Notes: generated by a model from the sequence alone, not told the origin. DNA of 64,000 nucleotides from Nitrospira sp. (GCA_016788885.1 JAEURX010000038.1:90799-154798), one strand, 5' to 3'; counted from the stretch's first letter, positions 1-9,989 are shown. A program made the numbers and translations.

Positions 1-732
1 GTCGAGAATGGGCGGCTCGCCCTTGAGGCCCTCGCGAGGGAGCGATTCGATCTCGTTCTGATGGATTGCCAAATGCCCGAAATGGACGGCTTTACCGCCA
101 CCGCCGCCATTCGCCGGCAGGAGAGTGAGACGGAAGCGGTCCACCGCGTGCCGGTCATCGCCCTGACCGCAAATGCAATGGAGGGCGATCGCACCCGCTG
201 TCTGGCTGCCGGGATGGACGATTATCTGGCCAAGCCGTTTACCGTCGCGCAACTCAACGCGGTCCTCGCGCAATGGTTGACGCCGGTCACGGCTGACAGC
301 ACAGGTTCCTCCACAGCGCCACATACTGCAGCGCAGGGCCCGACGCCTGCGAAAGACCACGCGGCCCAGGAGCCGGCCATCGACAAAGCTGCGTGGAAGG
401 CGATTCGCTCGCTTCAACGGCCGGGACGCCCCGATTTTCTTGCCAAGGTGCTCACGACCTATCTGAACGATTCCCGTGTCCTGGTGGAGGAGATTCGCGC
501 CGCACTGGAAACCCAAGACGCCGAGTCCCTCGCCAAAGCCGCGCATCGATTAAAATCCAGCAGCGCGCAACTCGGCTTCGTGGCTACAGCAGCTCACTGC
601 AAAGAGCTGGAAGCCCTCGGACGCCTTGCGCATCTCGAGAACGCCGCCCGCCTGCTGGCTCAACTTGTCGAGACCCATCAACTGGCCTGCTCCACCATCA
701 CCGAAGAGCTGCAGCAACACACAGAACACTGA
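1..732 (+). CDS. Hybrid sensor histidine kinase, C-terminal part (REC-Hpt), 5'-truncated
   Basis: The reading frame is open from base 1, so the gene begins upstream of the window; 243 codons and the stop are present. It starts inside a receiver domain: the phospho-acceptor Asp is residue 22 in [11 protein letters not shown], and the conserved Lys lies in DDYLAKPF. A Pro/Ala/Thr-rich linker follows, then a histidine phosphotransfer (Hpt) domain with the phospho-acceptor His at residue 182 in [12 protein letters not shown]. The protein would pass phosphate from its own kinase core through REC to Hpt and on to an unseen regulator. The whole visible part aligns with the end of the kinase at 3907-6744, so the two are close paralogues. 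No Shine-Dalgarno or start can be judged. Confidence 0.9.
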   Translation, partial: VENGRLALEALARERFDLVLMDCQMPEMDGFTATAAIRRQESETEAVHRVPVIALTANAMEGDRTRCLAAGMDDYLAKPFTVAQLNAVLAQWLTPVTADSTGSSTAPHTAAQGPTPAKDHAAQEPAIDKAAWKAIRSLQRPGRPDFLAKVLTTYLNDSRVLVEEIRAALETQDAESLAKAAHRLKSSSAQLGFVATAAHCKELEALGRLAHLENAARLLAQLVETHQLACSTITEELQQHTEH

Positions 733-1078
733 TCGCTCATTTCTCAACGTCGTACGTGCTTGCCCCCGTTTAAGCTCGCGCCACAGGCGCCTTCACCGAC
801 AAGAAGAGGACTTTCCGGGCGAATCGAAGCAGGTCGCTTGCACTACGTCGTCGTTGATCGCCCCCCACTGTTTCTGCCTCCGAGCACATACGCAATTCCC
901 TGTATTACCGGCGCATTCCACGCTCAACGTCTCGTGCCTGCCCACACCCGCTTCCTCAAGTTGAGGCCATCAACTGCCGATATTGAGCCCGGACAGTTAC
1001 GCACTCGGCGAGTGCCTTGTGCATGTTCACTGCCTGCCTCACCCTTCATTCACCTTCGACGGAGATGTCCTGCAACCC
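733..1078. other. Intergenic region between hybrid kinase and TonB receptor
   Basis: These 346 bases separate two same-strand genes. I see no convincing ORF, tRNA, or hairpin with a T-run. GGAG at 1061-1064 lies 14 bases before the chosen receptor start, which is a long spacing. The receptor promoter may lie here, but no clear -35/-10 pair was found. Confidence 0.5.
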
Positions 1079-3115
1079 ATGAAAATTGATATGAGCACCC
1101 GGAGCGCCTTTGTCGTTGCGAGTTATTGCCTGTCGGTCACGATGGCGCTTGGGGCAAACATCGATCCGACCTTGGAACCATCAACAGACTTGACGGACCT
1201 GCCGCTTGAACAACTCATGTCAATCGAAGTCACCTCTGTCGCCAAGCAAGCACAGCCATTGTCACAAGCCGCCGCAGCCATCTTCGTCATCTCACAAGAA
1301 GACATCCGCCGCTCCGGCGCCACCTCGATTCCAGAAACACTCCGAATGGTTCCAGGGCTGCAAGTGGCTCGACTCGACGCGAACAAATGGGCCATCAGTG
1401 CACGTGGATTCAATGAGCGCTTTGCCAACAAGCTGTTGGTACTGATCGACGGTCGGACCGTCTACACCCCGCTGTTTTCCGGTGTGTACTGGGACGTGCA
1501 AGACACCTTGCTGGAGGACGTCGATCGCATCGAGGTGATTCGAGGTCCTGGGGCGACACTCTGGGGCGCCAATGCCGTCAACGGGGTCATCAACATTATC
1601 ACGAAAAAAGTAAAAGACACGCAGGGCGCGCTGCTCGTTGCGGGGGCAGGAACCGAAGAACGCGGGTCCGTCGGCATGCGCTACGGCATGGAACTCTCAC
1701 GCAACACCCATATGCGCGTCTATGGAAAATTCTTTGCGCGTGATGATCAGGCGACGCCCACCGGCGATCCTGCAACCGACCATTGGAATCAGGCCAGAAG
1801 CGGCATGCGAATCGACCACACCACCGATCGCGGCAATCAATTCACCCTGCAGGGCGATTATTACACTGGGCGAATCCATGATCGCTTGACGACCCCCACG
1901 CTGACGGCGCCGTTTTTCAATACTTCGGACAACAGTGGGCAAGTGACCGGAGGCAATTTATTGGGCCGCTGGACCCACACCCTCTCTCCAACCTCCAGCT
2001 ATACGCTCCAGCTCTATTATGATCGCAGTGAGCGGAACGCGGTGCAATTGGCTGAGAAACGAGACATCGCCGACATCGACTTTCAATATAACTTCTCCCT
2101 GGGCGATCGACACCATCTCCTGTGGGGGTTGGGGTACCGGTTTACGAACGACCAGCTCGTCAGCAGCTCAACCATTGTGGTGACGCCGTATAGCCGCCTT
2201 CTCAATCTGTGGAGCAGCTTCATCCAGGACGAAATCACGCTCGTGCCGAAAACCGTAGCACTCACGATCGGAACCAAAGTGGAGCACAACGATCTGACCG
2301 GTTTCGTCGTGCAACCGAATGCGCGTCTTCGGTGGACGCCGACGCCCCGCCAAACTTTGTGGACAGCCGTTTCTCGAGCCGTCCGTACCCCCTCACGGGC
2401 TGAAGACGATATGCGTATCAATCAGGCAACGCAGCCGCCAAGCCCGGCGACATCGGGTTTGCCGGTCCTTGCTTCCGTGTTCGGCAATAGGGCGTATGGC
2501 AACGAGAACACCCTCGCCTATGAAGCAGGCTATCGCACCCAACTGACCGAAACACTCTCGCTCGATATTGCGACCTACTACAATTCCGTTAAAGATCTCC
2601 GCACGTTTGAACAGGGGCCGATCAGGCTTGAAACAAGTCCAACACCGGTCCATCTGCTCGCACCGTTCAACATCGCCAACCGGCTTCGCGCCGAAACGTA
2701 CGGCATTGAGGTTGCCGTGGAATGGCGGCCGGTCGAGTGGTGGCGCATTCAACCGTCCTATACCTATTTGCATATGAACCTCTATACGGATCGCACGACC
2801 GATCGAACAGCCAACGCGGCAACGGGGCAAAGCCCAACCCATCAAGCATCGCTCCGCTCATTGATGTCGCTTCCTCACAATTTCGAGATCGATCTGTGGG
2901 GACGCTATGTCGACAGGCTGACAACGCCACAAATTCCTTCCTACTTCAACCTCGATGTTCGTATCGGCTGGCGGCCAAGCAAACAATTGGAGCTATCCTT
3001 GGTGGGGCAAACTTTGCTCGATTCGCATCGACCGGAATATAGAGAGGCGCTTATTTCAACCGCACCGACGGAAATTCAACGATCCGTCTATGGGAAAGTC
3101 ACATGGCATTTCTAG
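1079..3115 (+). CDS. TonB-dependent outer-membrane receptor
   Basis: The protein is a 678-residue outer-membrane receptor. A signal peptide is followed by a plug domain (about residues 48-175) with the typical segments LRMVPGLQVAR, SARGFNERFANKLLVLIDGR, RIEVIRGPGATLWGANAVNG and INIITK. The rest is a beta-barrel rich in aromatic strands and ends in a terminal Phe (GKVTWHF), as usual for barrel proteins. The frame is open back to 983, but the ATG at 1079 gives the better signal peptide, so I chose it. The next two genes encode a YfiR-type protein and a CHASE8 hybrid kinase. This suggests that the receptor feeds a signalling cascade rather than, or besides, importing a nutrient. The substrate cannot be read from sequence. 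Confidence 0.9.
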   Translation: MKIDMSTRSAFVVASYCLSVTMALGANIDPTLEPSTDLTDLPLEQLMSIEVTSVAKQAQPLSQAAAAIFVISQEDIRRSGATSIPETLRMVPGLQVARLDANKWAISARGFNERFANKLLVLIDGRTVYTPLFSGVYWDVQDTLLEDVDRIEVIRGPGATLWGANAVNGVINIITKKVKDTQGALLVAGAGTEERGSVGMRYGMELSRNTHMRVYGKFFARDDQATPTGDPATDHWNQARSGMRIDHTTDRGNQFTLQGDYYTGRIHDRLTTPTLTAPFFNTSDNSGQVTGGNLLGRWTHTLSPTSSYTLQLYYDRSERNAVQLAEKRDIADIDFQYNFSLGDRHHLLWGLGYRFTNDQLVSSSTIVVTPYSRLLNLWSSFIQDEITLVPKTVALTIGTKVEHNDLTGFVVQPNARLRWTPTPRQTLWTAVSRAVRTPSRAEDDMRINQATQPPSPATSGLPVLASVFGNRAYGNENTLAYEAGYRTQLTETLSLDIATYYNSVKDLRTFEQGPIRLETSPTPVHLLAPFNIANRLRAETYGIEVAVEWRPVEWWRIQPSYTYLHMNLYTDRTTDRTANAATGQSPTHQASLRSLMSLPHNFEIDLWGRYVDRLTTPQIPSYFNLDVRIGWRPSKQLELSLVGQTLLDSHRPEYREALISTAPTEIQRSVYGKVTWHF

Positions 3116-3237
3116 CTCGCACGTCTCTGATCGGCATACCGAGGCTGCGCGACAGCACACCGGCCATCGGCGGAGGCTTGATCGCGGCGTCCATGCGACG
3201 CACAGCAATTCTCATAATGGGTACGTAACCGATACGA

Positions 3238-3885
3238 ATGATCTCGCATTCATTGCATATGGACATAGCGGTACCATCGCGAGCGACGACACGCTCGCTC
3301 GCACGATCAACGCGAAGGAAGAGATCTGCCCTTACGTATAGACTCCACACGCTCCTCATGGCCACTCTTGCCCTGGCGTTACAACTTGCCGCCGTGACGC
3401 AGACGGCTCATAGCGATGAGAGCAGCGGAGAATACATACTCAAAGCGGCGTTTCTCTATAACTTTTCAAAATTCGTGGAATGGCCTGACGGCGCAAGCCA
3501 CGACAGGGAACACCACTTCGTGATTTGCATGGTCGGCACCGATCCCTTCGGCGATGCCCTGGATGCGATCGGAAAGAAAACCGTCAACGGCCATCCGATC
3601 GCCATCAGACGCCTGCGATCCTCCGAGACGCTTCACACTTGCCACATCACGTTCATCAGTGCATCGGAACGTGCCCATCTCGAGACGATCGTCTCGTCAT
3701 TGAAAGGACTGCCGACCCTCACCGTCTGCGATCTGGCATCCTGTATCGAGCAGGGCGCAATGATCGGCCTGCGGCTGGTCGGAAACAAAATACACATGGA
3801 TGTGAATCTCGAAGCTGCGCAGCACGCTTCGCTACATATCAGTTCTCAGTTACTGCGCCTGGCCACAGTCATCAAGCAGCCATGA
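3238..3885 (+). CDS. YfiR-family periplasmic protein (DUF4154)
   Basis: This 215-residue protein has the YfiR/DUF4154 hallmark near residue 65 (EYILKAAFLYNFSKFVEWP) and a conserved C-terminal part with GLRLVGNKIHMDVNL. The N-terminus has a basic stretch (STRRKR) and a hydrophobic segment (LLMATLALALQLAAV), so it is probably exported. Starts at 3238, 3259 or 3358 are possible; none has a clear ribosome-binding site, and the longer forms keep the basic n-region. In Pseudomonas, YfiR is a periplasmic inhibitor of the CHASE8-containing cyclase YfiN. Here the next gene is a CHASE8 histidine kinase, so a similar periplasmic control of the kinase is inferred. Confidence 0.82.
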   Translation: MISHSLHMDIAVPSRATTRSLARSTRRKRSALTYRLHTLLMATLALALQLAAVTQTAHSDESSGEYILKAAFLYNFSKFVEWPDGASHDREHHFVICMVGTDPFGDALDAIGKKTVNGHPIAIRRLRSSETLHTCHITFISASERAHLETIVSSLKGLPTLTVCDLASCIEQGAMIGLRLVGNKIHMDVNLEAAQHASLHISSQLLRLATVIKQP

Positions 3886-3906
3886 CCATCAAAGGAGCAG
3901 AGACCT

Positions 3907-6744
3907 ATGTTTCGTGATTGGGCCATTCAGCGAAAACTGACCGCTATCACGATGCTCATCAGCGGGTTGGTCTTGATTTTCTCCTCACTGACGTTTGTCG
4001 TGAATGACACACGGATTCTTCGTCAAAGCTTGATGCATCGAGTGACAACCCTGGCCAATGTGGTCGGCCTGCATAGCGCAGCCGCGCTCAGTTTCAACGA
4101 CCATGAGGTGGCGACGGAAACACTCGCGGCACTGGAACAAGAACCGCACATTGTCAGCGCCGACCTTTTCACGAAAGACCACTCGCTCTTTGCGCAGTAT
4201 ATCCGCTCGCATCCTCTCCGCGTGTCCGAGCGCACACCTTCATTCCCATATTCTTTTCCTCCAGAGATCGCGTTCGTCTTCACCGACGACTCTCTTGATC
4301 TCACCACACCGATTCATCTGCGCGGTGAGATCATCGGATGGATTCACATCCGCTCGGATCTCACGGAATTGGACGACGCCATTCGCGCATTTCTCGGGAT
4401 CGCCGGCACGTTCCTCTTTATTGTCGGGCTTTTGGCCTATGTACTCACGTCTCAACTCCAACGCATCGTCTCCAAACCACTCACAGACCTCGTCCAAACC
4501 GTGACGCATGTCTCGCTCACACGGAATTATCATGTCCGCGCACCGACCTCCGACAGTCGAGACGAAATTGGAATGCTCATCGAGCAATTCAATATGATGA
4601 TCGGCCAAATCAGAGAGCGTGATGATCAGTTGCAACGCTATGGAGAACGATTGGAAGAGGAGGTCATCCAACAAACACAAGAATTGTTTCAGACCGTTCA
4701 AGCCCTGCAGCAGGCCAAAGACTCTGCCGAAGCAGCCAACAGTGCGAAATCTCAATTTTTGGCCAACATGAGCCATGAGATCCGGACGCCGATGAATGGC
4801 GTCCTGGGCATGACCGAGCTCTTGCTCACGACCACGCTCGACACCCGGCAACGTCATCTGACCAGGACCATTCAACAATCCGGCGAAGCCCTTCTGTCCA
4901 TCATCAACGATATTCTCGACTTCTCCAAAATCGAAGCGGGGAAACTCCATCTGGAGCAATTGGATTTCAATGTGCAGGAAACCGTCGAAAGCGCCGTGGA
5001 GCTCTTTGCCGGACCTGCCCAGCGGAAACAGGTGGAATTGACCTGTCAGCTACTCGGCCCGTTTCCGCGTGCCCTCCGGGGTGACCCCATCCGGCTTCGG
5101 CAGGCATTGCTCAATCTGATCAGTAACGCCTTAAAGTTCACCGCAACAGGCGAGATCAACGTGCGAGTCTTTGCGTTGACTGAGACGAACCAGACCGTCA
5201 CCCTTCGATTCGAGGTGAAAGATTCCGGCGTCGGCATTCCGGCTGAAGCCCATCAGCGCATTTTCGAGGCCTTCTCCCAGGCCGACGGCACCACCACCAG
5301 ACGTTTCGGTGGAACCGGTCTCGGCCTCACGATCGTCAAGGAACTGGTCGCGCTCATGCAGGGACAGATCGGCGTGGAGAGCCAAGTGGGACAAGGCTCC
5401 ACCTTTTGGTTCACGGCGGACTTCGAACGGCAACCCGCGGCGGCTCCGGGCCAGGAACCGGCCACTGAGCAAGCGCTGCTGAACAAGCGAATCCTGGTCG
5501 TCGACGACACACCCGCCAACCGCGAGATCCTGGACGAACATCTCCGCACCTGGGGCGCGCTTCCGACCGTAGCCGCCTCGGCACAAGAGGCCTTGCTGTT
5601 GCTCGGAACCACTCTCGACTCGCCCCAGCCGTTCGACCTGGCCATCCTGGATCTGCATATGCCGGACATGGACGGGCTGGCCCTGGCGAAGGCTATCCGA
5701 ACTGATCCACGCCTGGCAGGCTTGCCGCTTCTGATGCTCACGTCGGTGGGATATGATGCCAGTGCACCGGACGCGCCTCATGTGAACGCATGGGTCACCA
5801 AACCCATCCGGAGCATGCTGTTCCGCCAAGCCCTGCTCGGCCTGCTTCAATCCAGGCCTCGCGTGCCGGTTCATGTCCCGGCGCCGCCCCCCTCGACCCC
5901 TGGCCCAATACCCTTTCAAGCCGCTCGCCTCCTCCTGGTCGAAGATACGCCCGTCAACCGGGAGGTGGCTCTCGGCATGCTGGACATGCTGGGACACATC
6001 ACGCAAGCCGTCGAAAACGGCCGGCTCGCTGTCGAAGCGGTGATGCGGGAACGGTTCGACTTGATTCTAATGGATTGCCAAATGCCGGAGATGGACGGCT
6101 TCACCGCCACCGCCACGATACGGCAACAGGAAGGGGACGCAGCAGACCACCGCCACGTGCCCATCATCGCCCTCACGGCCAATGCGATGGAGGGTGACCG
6201 CGCCCGCTGTCTGGCCGCCGGGATGGACGATTACCTGGCAAAACCCTTTACCCTGACACAGCTCAGCGAGATGCTGAAGAAATGGGTGCCAGTACCGACG
6301 AATGGTGACACGACGAAGCCCGCATCCTCCCCTTCGGCCGACCAGGAAGAATCCCCTGCTGATCAAGCATTCTCTCCAGCCCCTGCCGAAATCGATAAGG
6401 CGGCCTGGGAAGCGATCCTGGCACTTCAACGGCCGGGACGTCCTGATATCCTCGCGAAGGTTCTGACGGCTTATCTGAATGATTCCCGCACTCTGGTTGA
6501 GGAGATCCGCGCGGCCGTCCAGAGTCAGGATGCGGTGGCCCTTGCCAAGGCAGCGCATCGTTTAAAGTCCAGTAGCGCACAGCTTGGGGCCTTGGCCACG
6601 TCGGCCCACTGCAAGGAACTGGAAAGTCTGGGACGCCTCGCACGCCTCGACGGTGCGGCCGCACTGCTGGCACAGCTCACGGATGCTCATCAAGCGGCCT
6701 GCGCCGAGATCACCAGCGAGCTCTTGCAACGCACGGCGACATGA
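3907..6744 (+). CDS. CHASE8 hybrid sensor histidine kinase (HAMP-HisKA-HATPase-REC-REC-Hpt)
   Basis: A strong ribosome-binding site, AAAGGAG at 3891-3897, sits nine bases before the ATG. The 945-residue protein has a first membrane helix near residues 11-33 and a periplasmic CHASE8-like domain ([17 protein letters not shown]). A second helix lies near 162-185, followed by HAMP and a coiled coil. The HisKA phospho-acceptor is His290 in [11 protein letters not shown], and the ATPase carries [11 protein letters not shown]. Two receivers follow, with Asp582 in [10 protein letters not shown] and Asp723 in [10 protein letters not shown], then an Hpt domain with His884. It can carry out a full internal phosphorelay. 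The YfiR-type protein encoded just upstream is the likely periplasmic partner. No DNA-binding output regulator is visible nearby. Confidence 0.93.
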   Translation: MFRDWAIQRKLTAITMLISGLVLIFSSLTFVVNDTRILRQSLMHRVTTLANVVGLHSAAALSFNDHEVATETLAALEQEPHIVSADLFTKDHSLFAQYIRSHPLRVSERTPSFPYSFPPEIAFVFTDDSLDLTTPIHLRGEIIGWIHIRSDLTELDDAIRAFLGIAGTFLFIVGLLAYVLTSQLQRIVSKPLTDLVQTVTHVSLTRNYHVRAPTSDSRDEIGMLIEQFNMMIGQIRERDDQLQRYGERLEEEVIQQTQELFQTVQALQQAKDSAEAANSAKSQFLANMSHEIRTPMNGVLGMTELLLTTTLDTRQRHLTRTIQQSGEALLSIINDILDFSKIEAGKLHLEQLDFNVQETVESAVELFAGPAQRKQVELTCQLLGPFPRALRGDPIRLRQALLNLISNALKFTATGEINVRVFALTETNQTVTLRFEVKDSGVGIPAEAHQRIFEAFSQADGTTTRRFGGTGLGLTIVKELVALMQGQIGVESQVGQGSTFWFTADFERQPAAAPGQEPATEQALLNKRILVVDDTPANREILDEHLRTWGALPTVAASAQEALLLLGTTLDSPQPFDLAILDLHMPDMDGLALAKAIRTDPRLAGLPLLMLTSVGYDASAPDAPHVNAWVTKPIRSMLFRQALLGLLQSRPRVPVHVPAPPPSTPGPIPFQAARLLLVEDTPVNREVALGMLDMLGHITQAVENGRLAVEAVMRERFDLILMDCQMPEMDGFTATATIRQQEGDAADHRHVPIIALTANAMEGDRARCLAAGMDDYLAKPFTLTQLSEMLKKWVPVPTNGDTTKPASSPSADQEESPADQAFSPAPAEIDKAAWEAILALQRPGRPDILAKVLTAYLNDSRTLVEEIRAAVQSQDAVALAKAAHRLKSSSAQLGALATSAHCKELESLGRLARLDGAAALLAQLTDAHQAACAEITSELLQRTAT

Positions 6745-6810
6745 TTCTTCGTTCGGTGCTCCGCACATGACTTGCGAACCAGGCCGGTCCGCGCTAGTCT
6801 TGGCGCAGTC

Positions 6811-7629
6811 ATGGGCACCTATGCAATCGGTGACGTCCAAGGCTGCTTCAAATCTCTGACGCAGCTCACGAAGACCGTTCAATTCAATCCGAAGCAGGAC
6901 CGCCTCTGGTTTGTCGGCGACCTCGTCAACCGTGGACCCGACTCCCTCAAGGTGCTGCGCTACATTCGTGAACTCGGCCCGTCGGCCGTCGCAGTCCTCG
7001 GCAATCACGATGTCTTTCTCCTCGCCGTCGCCGCGGGCCTCGCGAATCTTCGTCCCAGTGATACCTTGACGCAGATCCTAGACGCCCCGGATCGCGATGA
7101 ATTGATGGATTGGCTACGGCAGCAACCGCTACTGTATCGGGAGGGCGACTTTCTGTTGGTCCATGCGGGACTGCTGCCTGGCTGGACAGTGGAACAGGCC
7201 GAGGAACTGGCCGGTGAGGCCCACACGGCGATGCGGGGAGACCAGTGCTTGCCCACCTTGCGCGCGCTCCACCCCAGCGGCGCTTTGCAATGGCACCCGG
7301 ACCTGACAGGCCCGGTTCGCCTGGCCACCATCATCAAGGTACTGACCAGACTGAGAGCCTGCTCAAGCGAAGGCATCATGGAATCTTCCTTCTCGGGGCC
7401 ACCGGACCGGACCCCGGAAGGGTTTCAACCCTGGTTCGACGTATCCGGTAGACGCAGCACGAACACCACCATCGTCTGCGGACATTGGGCGGCCATGGGG
7501 TTGAGGCTCACGCCGAACATGTTGGCCCTGGATAGCGGCTGCGTGTATGGCAGACAACTGACGGCGGTACGACTGGAAGATCGGAAGGTGTTCCAGGTAC
7601 GGTGCGAGGAAACTCGTGGCGGAGGGTGA
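6811..7629 (+). CDS. apaH: Bis(5'-nucleosyl)-tetraphosphatase, symmetrical
   Basis: ApaH hydrolyses diadenosine tetraphosphate to two ADP and also acts on NpnN-capped RNA. The 272-residue product has the metallophosphatase blocks GDVQGC near the N-terminus, VGDLVNRGPDSL and LGNHD, plus the C-terminal GHWAAMGL and ALDSGCVYG typical of the family. The length matches the family. The frame is open from 6772, but the ATG at 6811 places MGTYAIGDVQGC exactly at the usual N-terminus. It follows the hybrid kinase by 66 bases and overlaps the next gene by 14 bases. Confidence 0.95.
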   Translation: MGTYAIGDVQGCFKSLTQLTKTVQFNPKQDRLWFVGDLVNRGPDSLKVLRYIRELGPSAVAVLGNHDVFLLAVAAGLANLRPSDTLTQILDAPDRDELMDWLRQQPLLYREGDFLLVHAGLLPGWTVEQAEELAGEAHTAMRGDQCLPTLRALHPSGALQWHPDLTGPVRLATIIKVLTRLRACSSEGIMESSFSGPPDRTPEGFQPWFDVSGRRSTNTTIVCGHWAAMGLRLTPNMLALDSGCVYGRQLTAVRLEDRKVFQVRCEETRGGG

Positions 7630-8146
7630 CCGGACGACCAGAGCCGATCGGCCGCGGTACACGAACAGAACATTTCCCACCTACCGATTTCTTCCCGGGC
7701 ACAGCCCGCATCCCCGTCGGAATCCGAAGGGCCATTCGTTTGCACAACCCGAACCCGAACCACGCCCGTTCGAGCCAGGGCGATGGATGAACTCCGAGGA
7801 TTATCTGTACGGCATCGACCTCTACAACTGGACCTATTGGTGGGAAGCGCACGAAATCTTCGAGGGGTTCTGGCATGCCTACGGACGCGACACGCAGGCA
7901 GGCAACTTCTTCCAAGCGCTCATTCACTGTGCCGCTGCCCATCTCAAACGCGAGCTTGGCAACGAGCAGGCGACCAGGAACCTCGTTTCACATGCGCTCG
8001 GCCGCCTACGCCTGAGCCCCGATCTGTACATGGGCCTGAACACTGCCGCCATCTGCGAACAGCTCACATATTGGCTGAGCCGGAGCAAGGGGAACACGCA
8101 GGTGTTGTTCGAGCTATCGAACGAACGTGAGACTGGTGACGGCTGA
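7616..8146 (+). CDS. DUF309 domain protein
   Basis: This 176-residue protein begins with GTG inside the end of apaH, so translation is probably coupled. The N-terminal part has the family-like RFLPGHSPHPRRNPKGHS. The DUF309 helical domain follows from about residue 65, with YWWEAHEIFEGFWHAYGR and FFQALIHCAAAHLKRE. DUF309 proteins are small all-helical cytoplasmic proteins with no established reaction. The His and Glu residues in the domain are conserved in the family, but no catalytic role is assigned. The gene is convergent with panB, with a 22-base gap. Confidence 0.88.
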   Translation: MAEGDRTTRADRPRYTNRTFPTYRFLPGHSPHPRRNPKGHSFAQPEPEPRPFEPGRWMNSEDYLYGIDLYNWTYWWEAHEIFEGFWHAYGRDTQAGNFFQALIHCAAAHLKRELGNEQATRNLVSHALGRLRLSPDLYMGLNTAAICEQLTYWLSRSKGNTQVLFELSNERETGDG

Positions 8147-8168
8147 ACCAGGGAAGTGTCGAGGCTGA

Positions 8169-8960
8169 TCAGTGGTAGCTTTCGGAATCGGAGGGGAACA
8201 CACCTTTCTCCACGTCCTCTTTGTACCGACGAAGCGCCTGAAGGGCATCGACCTTGAGATGCCCGTAGGGCTTCACAAACTTCGGGACAAAATCATCGAA
8301 CAATCCCAGAAGATCGTAGAGCACCAGCACTTGCCCGTCACAGTGCGGGCCCGCGCCAATGCCGATGGTCGGAATCGCGATGCTCTCGCTGACCGTCTTG
8401 GCCAATCCCGCAGGAATCGCCTCCAAGACGATGGCGGCAGCACCGGCGCCTTCTAGTGCACGAGCATCCTCCAACACCTGTTGCGCCCGGTCCTTGCCCT
8501 TTCCCTGAACCTTGTAACCGCCGTACTGCTGGACTGATTGAGGGGTCATGCCGAGATGGCCGATGACAGGAATGCCGACGTTCGCCATCGCCGTCACACG
8601 GTCGACCATCGCCGCGCCCCCTTCCAGCTTCACCGCATGGGCTCCGACTTGAAGGAAGCGCCCGGCATTGCGAAGCGCCTCTTCCTGGCTGACCTGATAG
8701 GAGAGAAACGGCATGTCGCCGATGACCAATGAGCGCTGGACTGCGCCTGCCACGAGCTTGGTGTGGTAGAGCATGTCCTCCATGGTGACGGCGAGCGTAT
8801 TCGGCTTGCCTTGCACCACCACGCCCAACGAATCGCCCACCAAGATAACGTCGATCCCTGCCTGCTCCACGATACGCGCAAACAGCGCATCGTAGGCCGT
8901 CGCCACCGCAATCTTCCGTCCATCGCGCTTGCACTTCTGCAAGTCCGGGACCGTCATCAC
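8169..8960 (-). CDS. panB: 3-methyl-2-oxobutanoate hydroxymethyltransferase
   Basis: PanB transfers a hydroxymethyl group from 5,10-methylene-tetrahydrofolate to 2-oxoisovalerate, giving ketopantoate, the first step of pantothenate and CoA synthesis. The 263-residue length is typical. Visible motifs are ATAYDALFARI, ILVGDSLGVVVQG, AVKLEGG, VIGHLGMTPQSV and TIGIGAGPHCDGQVLV. Its start codon overlaps the metF stop by four bases (ATGA). It is last in a folD-metF-panB run, which makes sense because PanB uses the same folate pool. Confidence 0.97.
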   Translation of the reverse strand: MMTVPDLQKCKRDGRKIAVATAYDALFARIVEQAGIDVILVGDSLGVVVQGKPNTLAVTMEDMLYHTKLVAGAVQRSLVIGDMPFLSYQVSQEEALRNAGRFLQVGAHAVKLEGGAAMVDRVTAMANVGIPVIGHLGMTPQSVQQYGGYKVQGKGKDRAQQVLEDARALEGAGAAAIVLEAIPAGLAKTVSESIAIPTIGIGAGPHCDGQVLVLYDLLGLFDDFVPKFVKPYGHLKVDALQALRRYKEDVEKGVFPSDSESYH

Positions 8961-9847
8961 CCGAGCTCGGCTTTCGTGAGAATTTCCGGCAGCCGTTCCG
9001 TGGATTTGATGGCCATGATGTGGACCCCGTCGCAGTAGGGACGCACCGCCTTGATCGTCCGTACCGCAATCTCGACGCCCGCATCGAGCGCGCGTTTGTC
9101 ACCGGCCGCACGCATCTCGTCGATCATCTCCTGCGGCACACAGACGCCGGGGATGTTGGCGTTCATGAACTCGGCCATCTTGGCATTGCGCAGCAGCAGA
9201 ATCCCCGCGAGCACCTTCACCTTTAACGGACGCACCGCTTCCATGAACGTCTTGAACTGGTCCGGCTGATAAATCGCTTGGGTTTGGAAAAACTGCGCCC
9301 CGGCGCGCACCTTGACTTCGAACTTGACCAGCATCGGCCCCAGCGGATCCGCCTCCGGCGTGACGGCGCCGCCGATCGTGAAGTCGGTCGATCCGTCGAG
9401 CTTGTTCCCCGCATAGTCCTTGCCGCCGTTCAACCCCGTCACCAGCTGCATGACTTGCACGGAATCCAGGTCATACACCGGCTTTGCGTCCTTATGGTCG
9501 CCAACCGTGGGATAGTCGCCGGTCAGGCAAAGAATGTTCCGGATGCCCAGCATGTGTGCGCCCATGAGGTCGGATTGCATCGCGATACGATTGCGGTCCC
9601 GGCAGGTCAACTGCATGACCGGATCATGGCCCAGTTCATACAAGACCCGGCACACGGGCAAGGATCCGGCCCGCACGATCGCCGCAGTGTTATCCGTGAC
9701 GTTGACCCCATGCACACGGCCCACGAGCGATTTTGCGCTCTCGACCACATGGGTGAGGTTCGTGCCCTTCGGCGGGTTATACTCCACCGTCACGGCGAAC
9801 TGCCCCTGCGCCAGCACATCCTTCAGTCGCCGCGGCTCCCGGCTCAT
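8957..9847 (-). CDS. metF: Methylenetetrahydrofolate reductase family protein
   Basis: MetF reduces 5,10-methylene-THF to 5-methyl-THF using a flavin cofactor. The 296-residue protein shows the TIM-barrel family features FAVTVEYNPPKGT, QLTCRDRNR, LGIRNILCLTGDYP and FFQTQAIYQ. I chose the ATG at 9847 rather than the frame's first codon at 9886 because AGAGGAG lies six bases upstream of it. The gene lies between folD and panB on the same strand, and 4 bases overlap panB. A large palindrome occupies the gap to folD. Whether it prefers NADH, NADPH or ferredoxin cannot be told from sequence. Confidence 0.93.
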   Translation of the reverse strand: MSREPRRLKDVLAQGQFAVTVEYNPPKGTNLTHVVESAKSLVGRVHGVNVTDNTAAIVRAGSLPVCRVLYELGHDPVMQLTCRDRNRIAMQSDLMGAHMLGIRNILCLTGDYPTVGDHKDAKPVYDLDSVQVMQLVTGLNGGKDYAGNKLDGSTDFTIGGAVTPEADPLGPMLVKFEVKVRAGAQFFQTQAIYQPDQFKTFMEAVRPLKVKVLAGILLLRNAKMAEFMNANIPGVCVPQEMIDEMRAAGDKRALDAGVEIAVRTIKAVRPYCDGVHIMAIKSTERLPEILTKAELG

Positions 9848-9892
9848 ACGAGTCTCCTCTTTCTGTCCATCCTCTCTCACCCCCATGAATTG

Positions 9893-9989
9893 CAGCGGTC
9901 AGGCGGCGTGCTCCTGACTGCGCGCGTCCAACGAGGGCCTTCGGAGGCCGCGCGTTGCGCGAGCAACAGGAGGATGCCGCCTGACGCTG
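9893..9989. repeat. Long imperfect palindrome with nested hairpin between folD and metF
   Basis: The left arm (9893-9916) and right arm (9967-9989) are near-perfect reverse complements over about 23 bases; the core is TCAGGCGGC against GCCGCCTGA. The 50-base interior contains a second perfect hairpin, GGCCT-TCGG-AGGCC (9936-9949), with CG-rich alternating flanks. The right arm ends at the base before the folD stop codon. On the minus-strand transcript it would form a long structured RNA after folD and upstream of metF. No T-run follows. It may be a terminator/attenuator, an RNA-stability element or a palindromic mobile repeat. Confidence 0.75.

Noticed and set aside
5131..6006. 291-codon minus-strand frame
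   Set aside because: It is antisense to the kinase and receiver domains of the hybrid kinase and has no coherent domain.
9893..9989. Folate or SAM riboswitch upstream of metF
   Set aside because: The element is a simple long palindrome with a nested hairpin. I could not match it to the conserved cores of THF or SAM riboswitches.
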